The translations under genes were made by a program, and so were the position numbers. Under the pieces are notes generated by a model that searched no databases, was not told the DNA's origin, and saw only the letters and a program-made list of their open reading frames with translations. Shown here in pieces: positions 13,501 through 24,686 of a stretch of 64,000 nt of DNA (the first letter of the stretch is position 1; the number at the start of each line of letters is the position of its first letter). The stretch comes from Pilaira anomala (taxonomy: Eukaryota; Mucoromycota; Mucoromycetes; Mucorales; Mucoraceae): contig JAIXMQ010000004.1 of NCBI GenBank assembly GCA_025716855.1, positions 434,001 through 498,000 of the forward strand, given 5' to 3'.

Positions 13501-14490
13501 TTCAAATTCTGGATCAATTTCAATAAGTGATGTCTGATCTAATGGTAATGTCTCTTCAATCTAATAAACAGAAAAGAATTAGTTGTAATTTTTTTTTTGT
13601 CCTTAAATTTGTATCTGTATATTACATTGCATGCATTTAATATATATCTATTCTCTTCATCTTCATTTTGGTATACTTGTGCTGAACTATGCATGACAGG
13701 TTTGATCTAATGCAAAATGTATATAAGTCAATGTCACACAAATATCAACAATTTATCTGTTGTGTATCACCTTTGTTTCGCTTTGATACTGTTGTATACT
13801 ATTAAAGACTGTATTTAAACACCTAGGTAATAATCCCAGGTTATCCTCTTTCCCCATCACAGAAAATGTCTTTCCAGAATTCGTCACACCATACGCAAAT
13901 AACAATGCATTATTTCCACTCAATAATTCTTTTACTAAATCAAATGTTGTTTCGTTATAAAAAGTCTGTTGATCTGTATAATCTTGAAATACTTTTGTAA
14001 ATCGATATTTTTCTGGTGCTCTATGTCTTGTTCTATAAGCATTTGAATTCTTTTTTTTTTTTTTTAGTAACCAATCGACCTGATTTTTTTTATTGTTACT
14101 TACTTCTGGTGGCGTCATAGAGACTTGTACATCATCAATAATTTCAATATAAGCTTCTTCTATACTTTGATAATTTTCGGGTTTAGGTCTAATTCTAAGA
14201 TATGACTATTACATATGATTTAAATATCAGGGGTGAGGGGGGGGGAGGTTATTAGATATGCTTTTACTTTGATGGGTTCTTTTTCAGGATCATAATTTTC
14301 GTAGCGATCTGACTCATTAAGTTTCCTACTTGATTTCTTTACTGACGATTGTTTTGAAGGAAAGTTAGTAACATTCGATCGTGGCTTTAGTGAACGAGTT
14401 ACTCTTGTAGTTGTTAAAGAGTTATTTAGAGAGCTGAGAAAAGGGTTAAATAGTATTCTATAGTGGAATGAGGAAACATTCTTACATCAT
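10581..14490 (-). CDS. kinesin-6-type motor protein (MKLP/KIF20-like)
   Basis: Seventeen exons reading down from ATG at 14490 (exon 1 is only 5 nt, 14486-14490) to TAA at 10581-10583, giving about 932 residues. Exons: 14268-14433, 14104-14205, 13771-14049, 13626-13706, 12997-13560, 12862-12939, 12478-12780, 12294-12416, 12138-12210, 12038-12066, 11861-11956, 11533-11769, 11397-11468, 11022-11306, 10812-10961 and 10581-10736. The motor domain shows the P-loop GVTNSGKT near residue 145 (the NS variant is typical of kinesin-6), switch I NQTSSRSH near 310, switch II DLAGSER near 352 and VPFRHSKLTELF near 405. A Glu-rich insert and long coiled-coil segments follow. The C-terminus is basic (QKMRHKRRR), which may be a nuclear signal. 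Kinesin-6 motors act at the spindle midzone. Subfamily assignment rests on the P-loop variant and should be tested by phylogeny. Confidence 0.87.
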
Positions 14491-15094
14491 TCTTTATATA
14501 TAATAGCATTCAATTTTTGTTTCCCCACTTTTACGAAGAAAAAAAAAATTGAAGCAAAATTCAAAATAATATAAAAAAAAAAACGCGCACGGATTAAATA
14601 CACCGTAAATTCACTTGCGCGTAAGACGGAAGTTGAAAGCTTTTGAATGATAGAAAGGCGTCTTTACACCATTTCGTAAAACGTAATTTGAGTTATGATC
14701 ATGATGACATGACGCTTCCTTTCTCATTGAGATATTATCTTGTAAATTAATAAAAAAGGGGAGAAAGACTTAAAATACGACGAGACTTCTTATTATCTTT
14801 ATTTAGTTAAAAAAAACAAGAGAGGGAACAAAATAACTGCTGGAGCTAAGCTACCTTTTATACTAAGATAATATCAGTAGTTTATCTATTCTATGGACTG
14901 CTTGTAATATTGACAAGCAGTAATTGGTTAATTGTGCTTTTTATTAAAATAGAGATAGCTATATTATTTATTTTATGAAAAGTAATCTCTTGCGAGAAAC
15001 AGGTAAATACCACACTCATCCTGCATATCACCATCTGCAATATATGCTCTTGCTTGTTTAAGTCCCTTTCCAATAACGGTTCATTTGCATTACA
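14491..15094. other. intergenic, nothing recognised
   Basis: Region upstream of the kinesin gene and downstream of the recombinase-like relic. It contains the kinesin promoter by position. No exon-like frame, tRNA or repeat was identified. Confidence 0.4.
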
Positions 15095-15490
15095 TTAAAC
15101 AGAGGTAAAAACGTTGCCAACCAAGGGCCTGTTCTTCAAGTTTTTGCACATTAAATTCAACAAATGAACGTGTGAGTCATCACCTTTTTCGCATGTAGAC
15201 TTACTTGCATAACTTATCACATGATAACCTTCATCTTTTAAGCTCTGAATAAATCTATAGCGAGGTAAATGGCTCACAATGTCTTCTATTACATTGTCTA
15301 AACGCTAGGTTAATTACGATCCAATAAAATTATGAACGGTTACTGTATGTCTTACCGATATACTTCTCCTTTAAAACATAGAGAAAGCGTGCTGAAACTT
15401 TCTGTTGTAGATCATTGAGTTTTCTCTCTATTCCACTTTCAGACCGTGTGTGTATTGTGTAGCATTGTAAAGAACGACCCGAATTTCTAA
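15095..15490 (-). pseudogene. degenerate recombinase-like repeat ORF
   Basis: Reverse-strand coding-like blocks. One (about 15345-15487) reads IERKLNDLQQKVSARF then LKEKYIG; the next (15095-15293) reads VIEDIVSHLPRYRFIQSLKD followed by GYHVISYASKST and ends at TAA. The GY-x(3)-YA-x-KST segment followed by a Leu-rich helix resembles the N-terminus of serine recombinases (YxRxS core), and similar ORFs seem familiar from Mucorales genomes; both statements are inference. The two blocks do not join in phase across the GTAAGA...TAG gap, so this is called a relic rather than a gene. It lies just downstream of the decayed NDC80 copy on the same strand. Confidence 0.4.
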
Positions 15491-15902
15491 ATTATAAAAA
15501 AAAAAGGGTCTTCATACATGACCACACAAAAAAAAACCCAAAATACAAAGATGCAACTAAGCACAGATTTTTATTATTATTATCATCATCGTCATCATCC
15601 CGATAGAAAAATATATCATAAAAGACTATATACATCATTTACATAAATTATTATAGAAAGAAAAACAATCTCTTTTTATTTCTCTTTGTGAATTGTATAT
15701 GTACATACATATAATTACTACATTACACTACTATTACCTTAACTATAGATACATATACACATTACCATCCTAGTCACCTTACTCTCTAAATCTGTAATAA
15801 CATGTTTCAAATACAAATATATACAAGAAACATGATAATTTTATATGTTAAATGAAACAAATAAAGAAATCTACGTAAGACTTATTTCTTATAAACAATA
15901 TG

Positions 15903-17665
15903 TCAATTGAATAATTCAGTCGATTCAAAACAACAATGATAATTGGAAATGCTACTTACAGTCACGTTTTGATACTCTTTAAATTTACGAGAAGCTTTTT
16001 CGGCTTTTTCAAGTAAACGTTGTTTCGTTTCTTCTCCCGCAATAACAAATACAAGTATTACGAATAATAGTGACCATTCATTCTATATATATATATTTAC
16101 CAAAACATTGTTAACATCCAAATTTATTTCATCTTCCTCTCTATTGTATTGTAACAGAAGCATGTCCTTTGTACGGTCCTGATTATACTCTTTCACAGAA
16201 TCTTCGATCTAAAATATGAAAAAAATAGAATACGCAAACCTGAAAAAAAAAAATCCTTTAAACCAAAATTTTAATTACCTCATCTTTAATTCGATTGATC
16301 GCACCAGTAAGCATATTTTTTTCTCTTTTTGACTCATCGAGTCTCTCTGACACTTTAATAATTTTATCATCTAATCTAGAGCGTTCCTCAAGAGTTTTAT
16401 CAATACTTTCAACTGTTAAATTCTTTGTAACACAGTTTAACTGATTCTTTTATTTTTTGATTGGTAGTACTGTATTTTTTATTCTTTTCTTGTAAATATT
16501 TAATGTAAGCAACATATTTCTGAACATCCCCAAGTAATTATTCATGTTTCGCATGTTCTTTTCCTAAAATATCCTTTTTTTTTATAACAATAATGAAAAT
16601 GAGTTTGGGTGTTAAAGACATGTTATTTGGATGTACCTTTTCATGACTAAATCGTACTATATCTCTTATCATTGCATCAGTTTCGTTAATTGTTCCTCTA
16701 GTAAGGCTCGCTTTTCCTTTAAAACATTTTCTAAATATATATTAGATCCATTCAAACAAAATGAATAAATTATAATCTTAACCCTACCAGCGCTATATCT
16801 TAATCTCATATTCTGTACACTAATATCATCAAATCCAGACATATATGTATTATAGCAGCTAGCACCGAATTGAGAAAACGGCATAAGCGAACCGACGGAA
16901 TTTTCTGGTTCTTTTCGTGTAGCATTTCTCTACAGAGTTCCCCAGATCTACAATAATCGGTTAACCAATATAAGAGAGCAAGAAGGAATGGATTCGTACG
17001 AAAAGTACTGAAGGATCGAAGAGAAGATAAGCTGATTGAGTTTGGTACTGGGCATTCCAGATATTTAATCACATCTAATACTTCATCCTCAAATTTTGGT
17101 TTACTTGTGCGTTTTTGGTAAGATACGATGAATGAGAAACTTAAAAACAGATTGGAATTACGTTGAATTTATTATACGAATATTCACTCTGTCGATGTCC
17201 TCATATTTTGCTTCCTTTAAATAATCCATAAATCCAGTCATAAATTTACTTTGATTTTCGTCTGCTTTGATAACTTTTAAATCTGGTGTATATTTTGTTG
17301 GTGTTGGTGTTCGTTCGTAAGGTGTAGCAGCAAGTTTGGCTTGTAACTGCTTTCTCCTTTCTTCATTGCCTAGTAGAAAGCCTATATATATAAAGAAACA
17401 AATATATTTATAAGGAAGAAGCCATGCATCGTTGTTGTTATTATTGTTGCCATTACTCTTTAACTAGTGCAATAGGTGGTTTTGATTCTGAAATGGTTTC
17501 TTCTATATTTCTTTGAGGTCCGAGCGATTCATGCTGCACTACACTAGTTCGACTAACTTGCTGTGTTTTTTTCACCGTAAGTTCAGGTTTAGAGAATTGA
17601 GGTCTTTTCTTCACAGCAGGATTATCTGATGCCGAAGAGGATGGTTTCGATCTTTTATAAGACAT
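15903..17665 (-). pseudogene. NDC80: decayed NDC80 kinetochore gene, introns retained
   Basis: Reading down from ATG at 17665. A Ser/Lys-rich N-terminal tail is followed by a calponin-homology-like head: KPKFEDEVLDVIKYLECP and NPFLLALLYWLTDYC match the KFEEEV and WP-x(5)-ALVWL regions of Ndc80/Hec1. CYNTYMSGFDDIS follows, then coiled-coil pieces GDVQKYVAYIKYLQEK, LTVESIDKTLEERSRLDDK and ETKQRLLEKAEKASRKFKEY. Order and spacing match the family over almost the whole length. The frame is broken repeatedly: at an A4 run near 16920, near 16675, near 16575 and near 16435, with an in-frame TAA near 16530 (just before GDVQKYVAY) and an extra 22-nt GT...AG segment at about 17140-17161. Several normal introns are kept, so this is not a retrocopy. 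NDC80 is essential, so an intact copy should exist elsewhere in the genome. Systematic assembly error is the alternative, but neighbouring genes are intact. Confidence 0.8.
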
Positions 17666-18815
17666 ACTTTATTTTCTTACATGATAAAATAAAAAGTGCA
17701 TGAATTGAATTGAACACGCTACGTGGTTATCTTTTCCGCAACTGGTTATTTCTTGTGTAACGAGGAGGGAGAATTAGGCGCCTATAAAAAATATGGTCAA
17801 TGCATTTTTGACATGTGAATTAAAAAAGGGTAAATTTGTAAACTGTATTGCATGTGAGTCCTTGCAACCAGATCAACGATAAATCAAATTAATAATATAG
17901 TAACTTAATTCACACACAAGTATACAATGTACATGATGCACATAACTATAATATGTAAATGTGTGAATAAAATATAAAAAAAAAAGACCCTGAATTTGTG
18001 AAATAATGCCTCATCAAAGGAATCAATGACAAACCCACTTCTTTACCTCGTTCATCAATATTATGTATCTTTTTCTGACTCAAATTATTGACTGAATCTA
18101 TCTGGTACATCTTCTTGGCTTGTAATACTCTTTTTCAAGATTTAGGTAAACAGTTATGGGCTTTACAGTCTACATGTAATTTATTCAATTACCATTCTTT
18201 GCAATAATTTGACCTTGTGCATTATTAATTTTTAACTTTTCTTAACTATTAGTTACCGTACACCTGAAATAAACCACTTTGATATGCAAGATGTTTTAGG
18301 TCTTCTTTATAGTACTGATGATGATAATGTTTATAAATCGCATATATTTCTTGAACTCTCGCTTTTTTTTTTAAGATGCCCAAAATAACCATCCCATTTT
18401 CATTTATATAAATATATATTCATATAATAGAATTTTATATTATTAATCTGAGTAATTATGTAGTTACATAGCATAGATATAGCATATATTGTAGTAAAAA
18501 AGAAGATACCTTTTTGAAATGTAACTTTTAACTTAGCGGACTTTTGTAAAATTTTCGCCTTGTTTTTCAGGACAAGTTAGGCGTTCGCTTGTTCCTCATG
18601 TAAAAAGTTAAATCTATTAACTAATTGGCGTTATAAAATCAACATATACAATACATTGACGTCATGGAAAATACCATCAGCTCCTTAATACATGGTTTAT
18701 AGTGTAAACAGTGGTGACGTAGCTTAAAAAATTCCTTGCTTAAAGATTCCATAACAAAAAAAAACCCCTTTTCTGTTTTTCTTCTTTGCTATATTATATT
18801 TTATTTTACCCAGTC
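17666..18815. other. intergenic, possible F-box-like relic
   Basis: Between the NDC80 pseudogene start and the SNF2/RING gene. A forward coding-like fragment around 18090-18205 (WYIFLACNTLFQDLG then LWALQSTCNLF) resembles the start of an F-box or related helical protein, but it has stops on both sides and no splice-linked partner. A short leader with a possible acceptor lies just before the ATG at 18816. Confidence 0.3.
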
Positions 18816-21800
18816 ATGTCCAGAACAAGATTTTATACCAGATATAATAATAATAACACAGGTAACAGAGAAGAGTTTACTTCTCTTGGTATTGGACCCC
18901 ATTCGCCAGACAGTGCAAGTTCAATAATCGACTATCATGACTTAAGACAAGATAATGACATGGTCCTTCATGACAATACTGATGCTTTTCCCGTTGAAGC
19001 AGGGCTTAGTTACCCATCCGAATCGTCCATGGTAGGTGTTGACATGGAAGGCATTCGAAATCAACGTTTAATTGCTGAAAGGCTTCAAGCACAACAACAA
19101 CAACAAAATATTACTGCGCAAAATAACAATCTCTCTTCTTTTTCAAATAAATCTCAGACTACCTCATTAGGTAAACGAAAAGAACGAGTAGATGATTCCA
19201 CAATGTCTGTAAATAAACATATAAAAAACAGTCATCAATCTTCTTCTGTACATATCACCAACAGCAACTCTTCTTCATCATCCTCTGCACCATCTTCTTC
19301 TTCTATTGGCGCATCCTCATCAAAGCGAAAATTTGAAGATGAACTCTCTGATAATAACAAACGCCTCAAGTCTGAATCCTTAGGTGACTTGCCTATAACT
19401 GATAGTGAGGTGCAATCCACAAGTGATATTGAACAAAAGGAGAATGTTCATCCAGATAATCTCCATACTGATATTCTCCATGCTAGTAATCTCCATGCTG
19501 GTAATATCCAAACTGATACTGAAACCGAAGGTAGCTTTTAAGTATAACCCAAATTCATTTATACTGATACACTTTAATTTATAGTTGATGAGAATCATCT
19601 TGATAATACCTCTACAGCTACTCATAACTTAACAGATGATGCTCGTCGTACAGAAACTGAAGATGAACTCGATGATGATGTCTTTTATGACGCTTCAGAC
19701 ATTCTTCATCATACTACTGAAGTTTATTATAATAATCCAATCGATATCCAAATTGGTCAAATTAAAGGTAAAAAAAAAAAAAAAAAAAATAAAAAAAAAG
19801 ACATCGTGACAAATTTACTAATATTTATTATATTAAGGCAAAGAATCGCAAGCTGGTAATGATATCTACACTGGTTCCAATGCCGCAGAAAGTAGTGAGC
19901 ACCCAATCTTTGATCAGTTTGATGAAATCATCTTTTCTGATGCTGAAGATATGCCTTTTGATTACGATACAAATCGCCTTGGTACCTCTTCTGATCGTCC
20001 TGCCTATTTTCAAACTACTTTCGAATCTGTTACTGCTACCGAGCCCGAAACTACTGAATTTGAAATTACTGAATCTGCCACTACTGAACCTTCCGTAGCA
20101 ACAGATGAAGTAAATCAAACTGCCGCCGGTTCTACTAGTGTATCTTCAACTACTGATTTCAATACAACGCATATTGAAACCAATCAACCTAGCAATGAAA
20201 ACAATTCTACACCTCATAATGTACTAGTCATTGAAATCATCGATGATGATGATGATGACGATAGTATCATTAATGTATCTGGTCCATCCGTACACAGCAA
20301 CTCAGACATTCCTAATCAAAGCACAAATAGGGCATTGGTTATTGATTTAACGGAAGATGATAGTGAAGATGATATGTATGTTGCTCGTGACGGGGTTGAT
20401 TCGACAGACGATAATGACAATCCATTTGACCCTCCTTACATTCCAGTTGATTTAACTGCTGGTTTTAATTCACCTACATTTTCTCCTGTTGGCTCCACAA
20501 TAGAAGAAAGTGTGCCAGCACCTGTACTTGGATACGCAGTACACCCAGTACCATCACAATCTGAACCATCACCACCACCATCACCACCCCAATCACCACG
20601 ACATTCTATTTTTTATCATGTTATTGATGACTTAGACGATGATGTACAAATGTACAATCGTTTACAACCTACTGGCTCTGAAGATAATACACCCAATGTA
20701 CATGTATCTTTACCTGATAATACTGGAAGATACCAACTCCACGGTGAAGGTGAAAGCTCCGAAATGCACAGACACTTTGCTGGCAACGCCACAACACAAC
20801 ATAATTCCGATGATTTTATTGAACAAGGCACCCTTAATTTAGTACAAAATACTGTGGATGTTAGTCTTCTATCTCCTGAAGAAAGAATTGATACACCCGA
20901 TGGCCTCTCTATTACTCTTATGGAGCATCAAAAGACTGGTTTACAATGGATGCAAAAGATGGAGGATTCACCGTATCACAGAGGAGGTGTCCTGGCTGAT
21001 GAGGCGGGTCTTGGTAAAGCCATCCAAGCAATATCAATCATCATTACGAATCCCTGTACTGATTATACGCCTGTAAATCACAGTGCCACTCAGGTACACC
21101 AACCACTTGGACCCGATGAACTCAAGGTGAAGGCCACTTTAATTATCTGTCCTGCGTCTTTATTAGATCAATGGAAACGAGAAATTGAGACCAAAACTTC
21201 TCCTCAACTCAAATTATTAGTCTATCATGGCCCTAGCCGACCTTCCGATCCATATGAATTTGTAGATTATGACATTATTCTTACATCCTATAATGTGAAT
21301 ACCAGTAACATCTTAGGAAACCCTCAAGGCCCACTTTCCAAAGTCAAATTCCATCGGGTCATCTTGGATGAAGCTCATACTATTAATAATAAGAAAAGTC
21401 GTGCTGCTATTAGTTGTTACCGTCTTGAAGCTACCTATCGTTGGTGTTTGACTGCAACTCCCGTAAAAAAAAGAATTGCTGATCTTTATTCTTTGATTAA
21501 GTTCTTGCGTATTCAACCTTTCTGTATCTGGGAGGAATTCAGAAATTCGACTACCAAGTATTTAAAGGGTCTATATCCACCACTTGCCTTAAAAAATGCC
21601 AACGAGCTGTTGAGATATATCTCCCTTCGTAGATCAAAAGAAGACTTGACTGATGATCGTTTCATTCTCAACCAATTGCCTAAACGAAACGTGCACATGA
21701 CACATATTGACTTTACAGAAGATGAAAGAAGTCATTATGAGGATGTCAACCGAAAAGTGCAAAGCCAGTTCGACAGATATATGGGCGAAGACACTGTAAT

Positions 21801-22840
21801 GCAGAAATTCAATTCGGTCTTGACTCTTTTATTACGTTTAAGACAAGCCTGTTTGCATCCAAATTTGACCTCGAAAAAACGTACAGTGGAAGAACGAGTA
21901 GAAGAATCTAGACAGATGGAAGAAGAATCTAGACAGATGGAATTGGCTTCACAAATGAGTGATGGTGTTGTCTCAAGATTATTGAGTGATTCTGCGAGTC
22001 TATTAGACATTCAATGTCCTATTTGTATGGATATCGCTCAAAATGCCCAAGTAATTGCAGACTGTGGTCATATCTTGTGTCAAGAATGCTTTGATAGCTA
22101 TTGTGAGAGGAAATCTAGAGCTCGCAAAAGATGCCCTCAATGCCGTGGCGACTTGGATTCAAACCGTCTCGTATCCATTGATAACTTCTTGAAGAATCGT
22201 GCACCTGAAATCTATGAAGCATCAAGAGCTCCTCTTAATGAAGAACAGGATGCAGAAATCCGAAGATTCACCTCAAGCGCAAAAATCCGTAAATTGACTG
22301 AAATATTGAAACAAACAGCAATCGAAGATAAAACAGTCGTATTCTCTCAGTTTACGGGTTTATTGGACCTGGTTGAAACCTCCCTGAATGATGAAGGGAT
22401 TCGTTTCCTTCGTTATGACGGGACAAAAAGCATCAAATCAAAAGGCAAGATAGTAAACGAATTCTCTTCAGATCCGAATATCAAAGTACTTCTTGCCTCA
22501 ACCAAATGCGGATCAACAGGTTTAAACCTAACTTGTGCCAATCGCGTGATTTTTTTGGATATTTGGTGGGATCCTACGCTGGAAAACAAAGCCATCAATT
22601 GTGTTCATAGGATTGGACAATTAAAAGAGGTAGAGATATTCCATATCTTAGTCAACGACACTGTTGAACAAAGACTATCTTTCATACAGTCCAGAAAACA
22701 GGTAAGTATATAATAGTTATTCAAACATGGCTCTAAATATTTCTTTAAAATAGGCACTGATCAAAGGTGTCTTTGGTCAGACCAAACTGGAGATGCGTTT
22801 GAGAGACTTGGTTTACCTTTTTCGTGGTGGTAATCCATAA
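18816..22840 (+). CDS. SNF2-family ATPase with RING finger and SIMs (Rad5/Uls1-like)
   Basis: Four exons: 18816-19530, 19585-19767, 19838-22701 and 22754-22840, giving 1282 residues. The disordered N-terminal 550 residues contain acid-flanked hydrophobic motifs of SUMO-interaction type (VLVIEIIDDDDDDD near 430, ALVIDLTEDD near 466). The SNF2 ATPase follows: LADEAGLGKAIQ near 686, DEAH near 810, then a C3HC4 RING (CPICMDIA ... CGHILC ... CPQCRGD, about 1025-1075) inserted between the lobes, and the helicase C lobe with VHRIGQ near 1215. This order is that of Rad5/HLTF/Uls1, which act as DNA translocases and ubiquitin ligases; the SIMs favour the SUMO-targeted Uls1 type. Odd points: motif I has GKA where GKT is usual, and the motif III region is LTATPVKK instead of LTGTP(I/V)QN. 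The last 3 codons abut a large hairpin. Confidence 0.88.
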
Positions 22841-22941
22841 AGAGAAAAATTAAACGTCGCCCCATTTGATCTCCTAATATGGATGATGGAGTTTCCCCTA
22901 TTAGGAGATCAAGATGGGGTGACGTTTAATTTTTCTCTTTA
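22838..22941. repeat. fold-back hairpin (palindromic element) at a stop codon
   Basis: Two inverted arms of about 42 nt, 22838-22879 and 22899-22941, differ by one base and one single-base gap, with a spacer of about 19 nt. The outer ends are TAAAGAGAAAAATT and its complement. The first arm begins with the TAA stop of the SNF2/RING gene, so the whole hairpin would sit at the start of its 3' UTR. It may be a very small MITE-type fold-back element or an RNA structure. Confidence 0.8.
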
Positions 22942-23303
22942 TAAAAAAATAAATTAATAATAATAATAAAAAAATAATAAAAATAAATAAATAATGAAGT
23001 GTGAAGTATGTGCTAAATATATATAGATATACTGATTGTACATTAGAAAAGACCATCCGTATGGTAGTTTCAATTGAATCTATAACTGCTTCTTTTCCGA
23101 ATAGTTATGAGATCAAGCATGTAATTAAACAAGAAATGTTCATATTTGTAGCTGCATAGTTACTAGTTATGCGATATGTTATTTGTACAGTGAAGTCATA
23201 ATATATGAAGAGAGTTGATTTCTATTTTTTTTTTTTTTTTCAGAAAACTATGAATTTTCTTATTTTTAATCAGTTACATATAAAAAAATGACTAAAAAAA
23301 AAT

Positions 23304-24546
23304 TTAAAGCTTGGATGCATTGGCCTCTAATTTAGCAGCAGCAGCCAAGTCCAGCTTACGTTGTCTAGCAACCATCAAAGCAGCACCAGCTCTAGAACTT
23401 GTAGGTCGATTGATTTGTTCCGAAATCCATTGTCCAGTTTCAATTAAAGCGTCCAAATCAACACCAGTCTTGAACCCCATACCATGAAGCATATAGACTA
23501 CATCTTCAGTTGCCACATTACCTTTAGCGCCAGGTGCATAAGGACAACCACCTAAACCTGCAACTGAACTATCAACCACACGAATACCATATTCTAAAGC
23601 CTTCAAGATATTTGCTAAGGCCTGTCCGTAGGTATCATGACAATGTACTGCAACTGCTTCAGCTGGAACTACCTTTAATACATGCTCCAACATAGTAGCC
23701 ATGGATCCCGCAGTACCAACACCAATCGTATCCCCTAAACTAATTTCATAACACCCAGCGTCATATAATTCTTTGGCCATCAAGGCAACCTTTTCTGGAT
23801 TGACGTTTCCTTCATAAGGACAACCTAAAACACAAGAGAGATAACTAATGAAAGAATTATTATCAGCACCTATGCATCTCTATTCCTCCCATTTTTTTTT
23901 TTTTTTTTGCTACTTTACCCTCTTACTCTTGATTTTTGATCTAAAGCTTTTTTCAATACTTGTTTTGCTCTAGCAAGAGATTCTTCAGTTGAACAGTTAG
24001 TGTTTTTTAAATTAAATGATTCAGTGACAGCAGTAAATAAAGCCACCTCTTCTGCACCGGCGTTAATTGCGCCTTCTAAACCTTTCATATTGGGTGTTAA
24101 TACGGGATAAAAAACGCCTGCCTTCTTTTGAATTGAAGTTAAAACCTCTTTATTATCACCCATCTATAAGAATTTAAGTAAATAAAGAGGTTTCTCTTTT
24201 TCGTTCAAAGATAACTTACTTGAGGTACCCACTTTGGGCTAACGAAACTGGTTGTCTCGACTACAGGTAAACCGTTCTTGGCTAAACGCTCGATCAACTC
24301 AATTTTTACTTTGGCTGGTACAAGTGTCTTTTCGTTTTGAAGCCCATCTCTAGGTCCCACCTCAACCAACTTGACAAAGTCATTGGAATATACTTTAGAG
24401 TAATTTCGTTGTAGTGTTGACACCTTTTTTTACAGTTTTTAGTTTTTCTCGTCACACTCAAAAAAATAAAAAATAAAATAGATTACCTTGCTTTTAAACA
24501 GGGTATTTGTTGAAAGTCTAGGTACGATGGTTGAGGGGAATCTCAT
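23304..24546 (-). CDS. HMGCL: hydroxymethylglutaryl-CoA lyase
   Basis: Four exons: 24487-24546, 24220-24423, 23919-24163 and 23304-23844, giving 349 residues. The enzyme splits HMG-CoA into acetoacetate and acetyl-CoA, the last step of leucine breakdown. Seen: the [11 protein letters not shown] start of the TIM barrel (Arg45/Asp46), [10 protein letters not shown], the metal-binding HCH motif (AVHCHDTYG, His237/His239) and the catalytic-loop Cys270 in [10 protein letters not shown]. The N-terminus ([12 protein letters not shown], then LQRNYSK) is basic, Ser-rich and acid-free, as expected for a mitochondrial presequence. The C-terminus is SKL, a perfect peroxisomal PTS1. The acceptor at 23845-23846 was preferred because it restores the conserved [12 protein letters not shown] segment. 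It is convergent with the SNF2/RING gene. Confidence 0.93.
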
Positions 24547-24686
24547 TTTATTAATAAAAGAAAAAAAAAGGGATTAAAGAAAAAAAACAATACAGTAAGA
24601 GAAGAATTATAAATACAGATTAAAAAGATGGAGACTCTAATTATCTCACGGTCATGTGCAGCTTTCCCACAGTCGTCCTATGTTCT

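Noticed and set aside
17453..17665. Treating the NDC80 N-terminal exon as a separate small gene
   Set aside because: Its Ser/Lys-rich content and position fit the N-terminal tail of the decayed NDC80 that follows on the same strand.
18090..18205. F-box-like fragment as a gene
   Set aside because: Stops on both sides and no splice-compatible partners; kept only as a note in the intergenic entry.
20616..22598. Antisense and alternative frames inside the SNF2/RING gene
   Set aside because: They are shadows of the long intact coding frame, which carries all family motifs.
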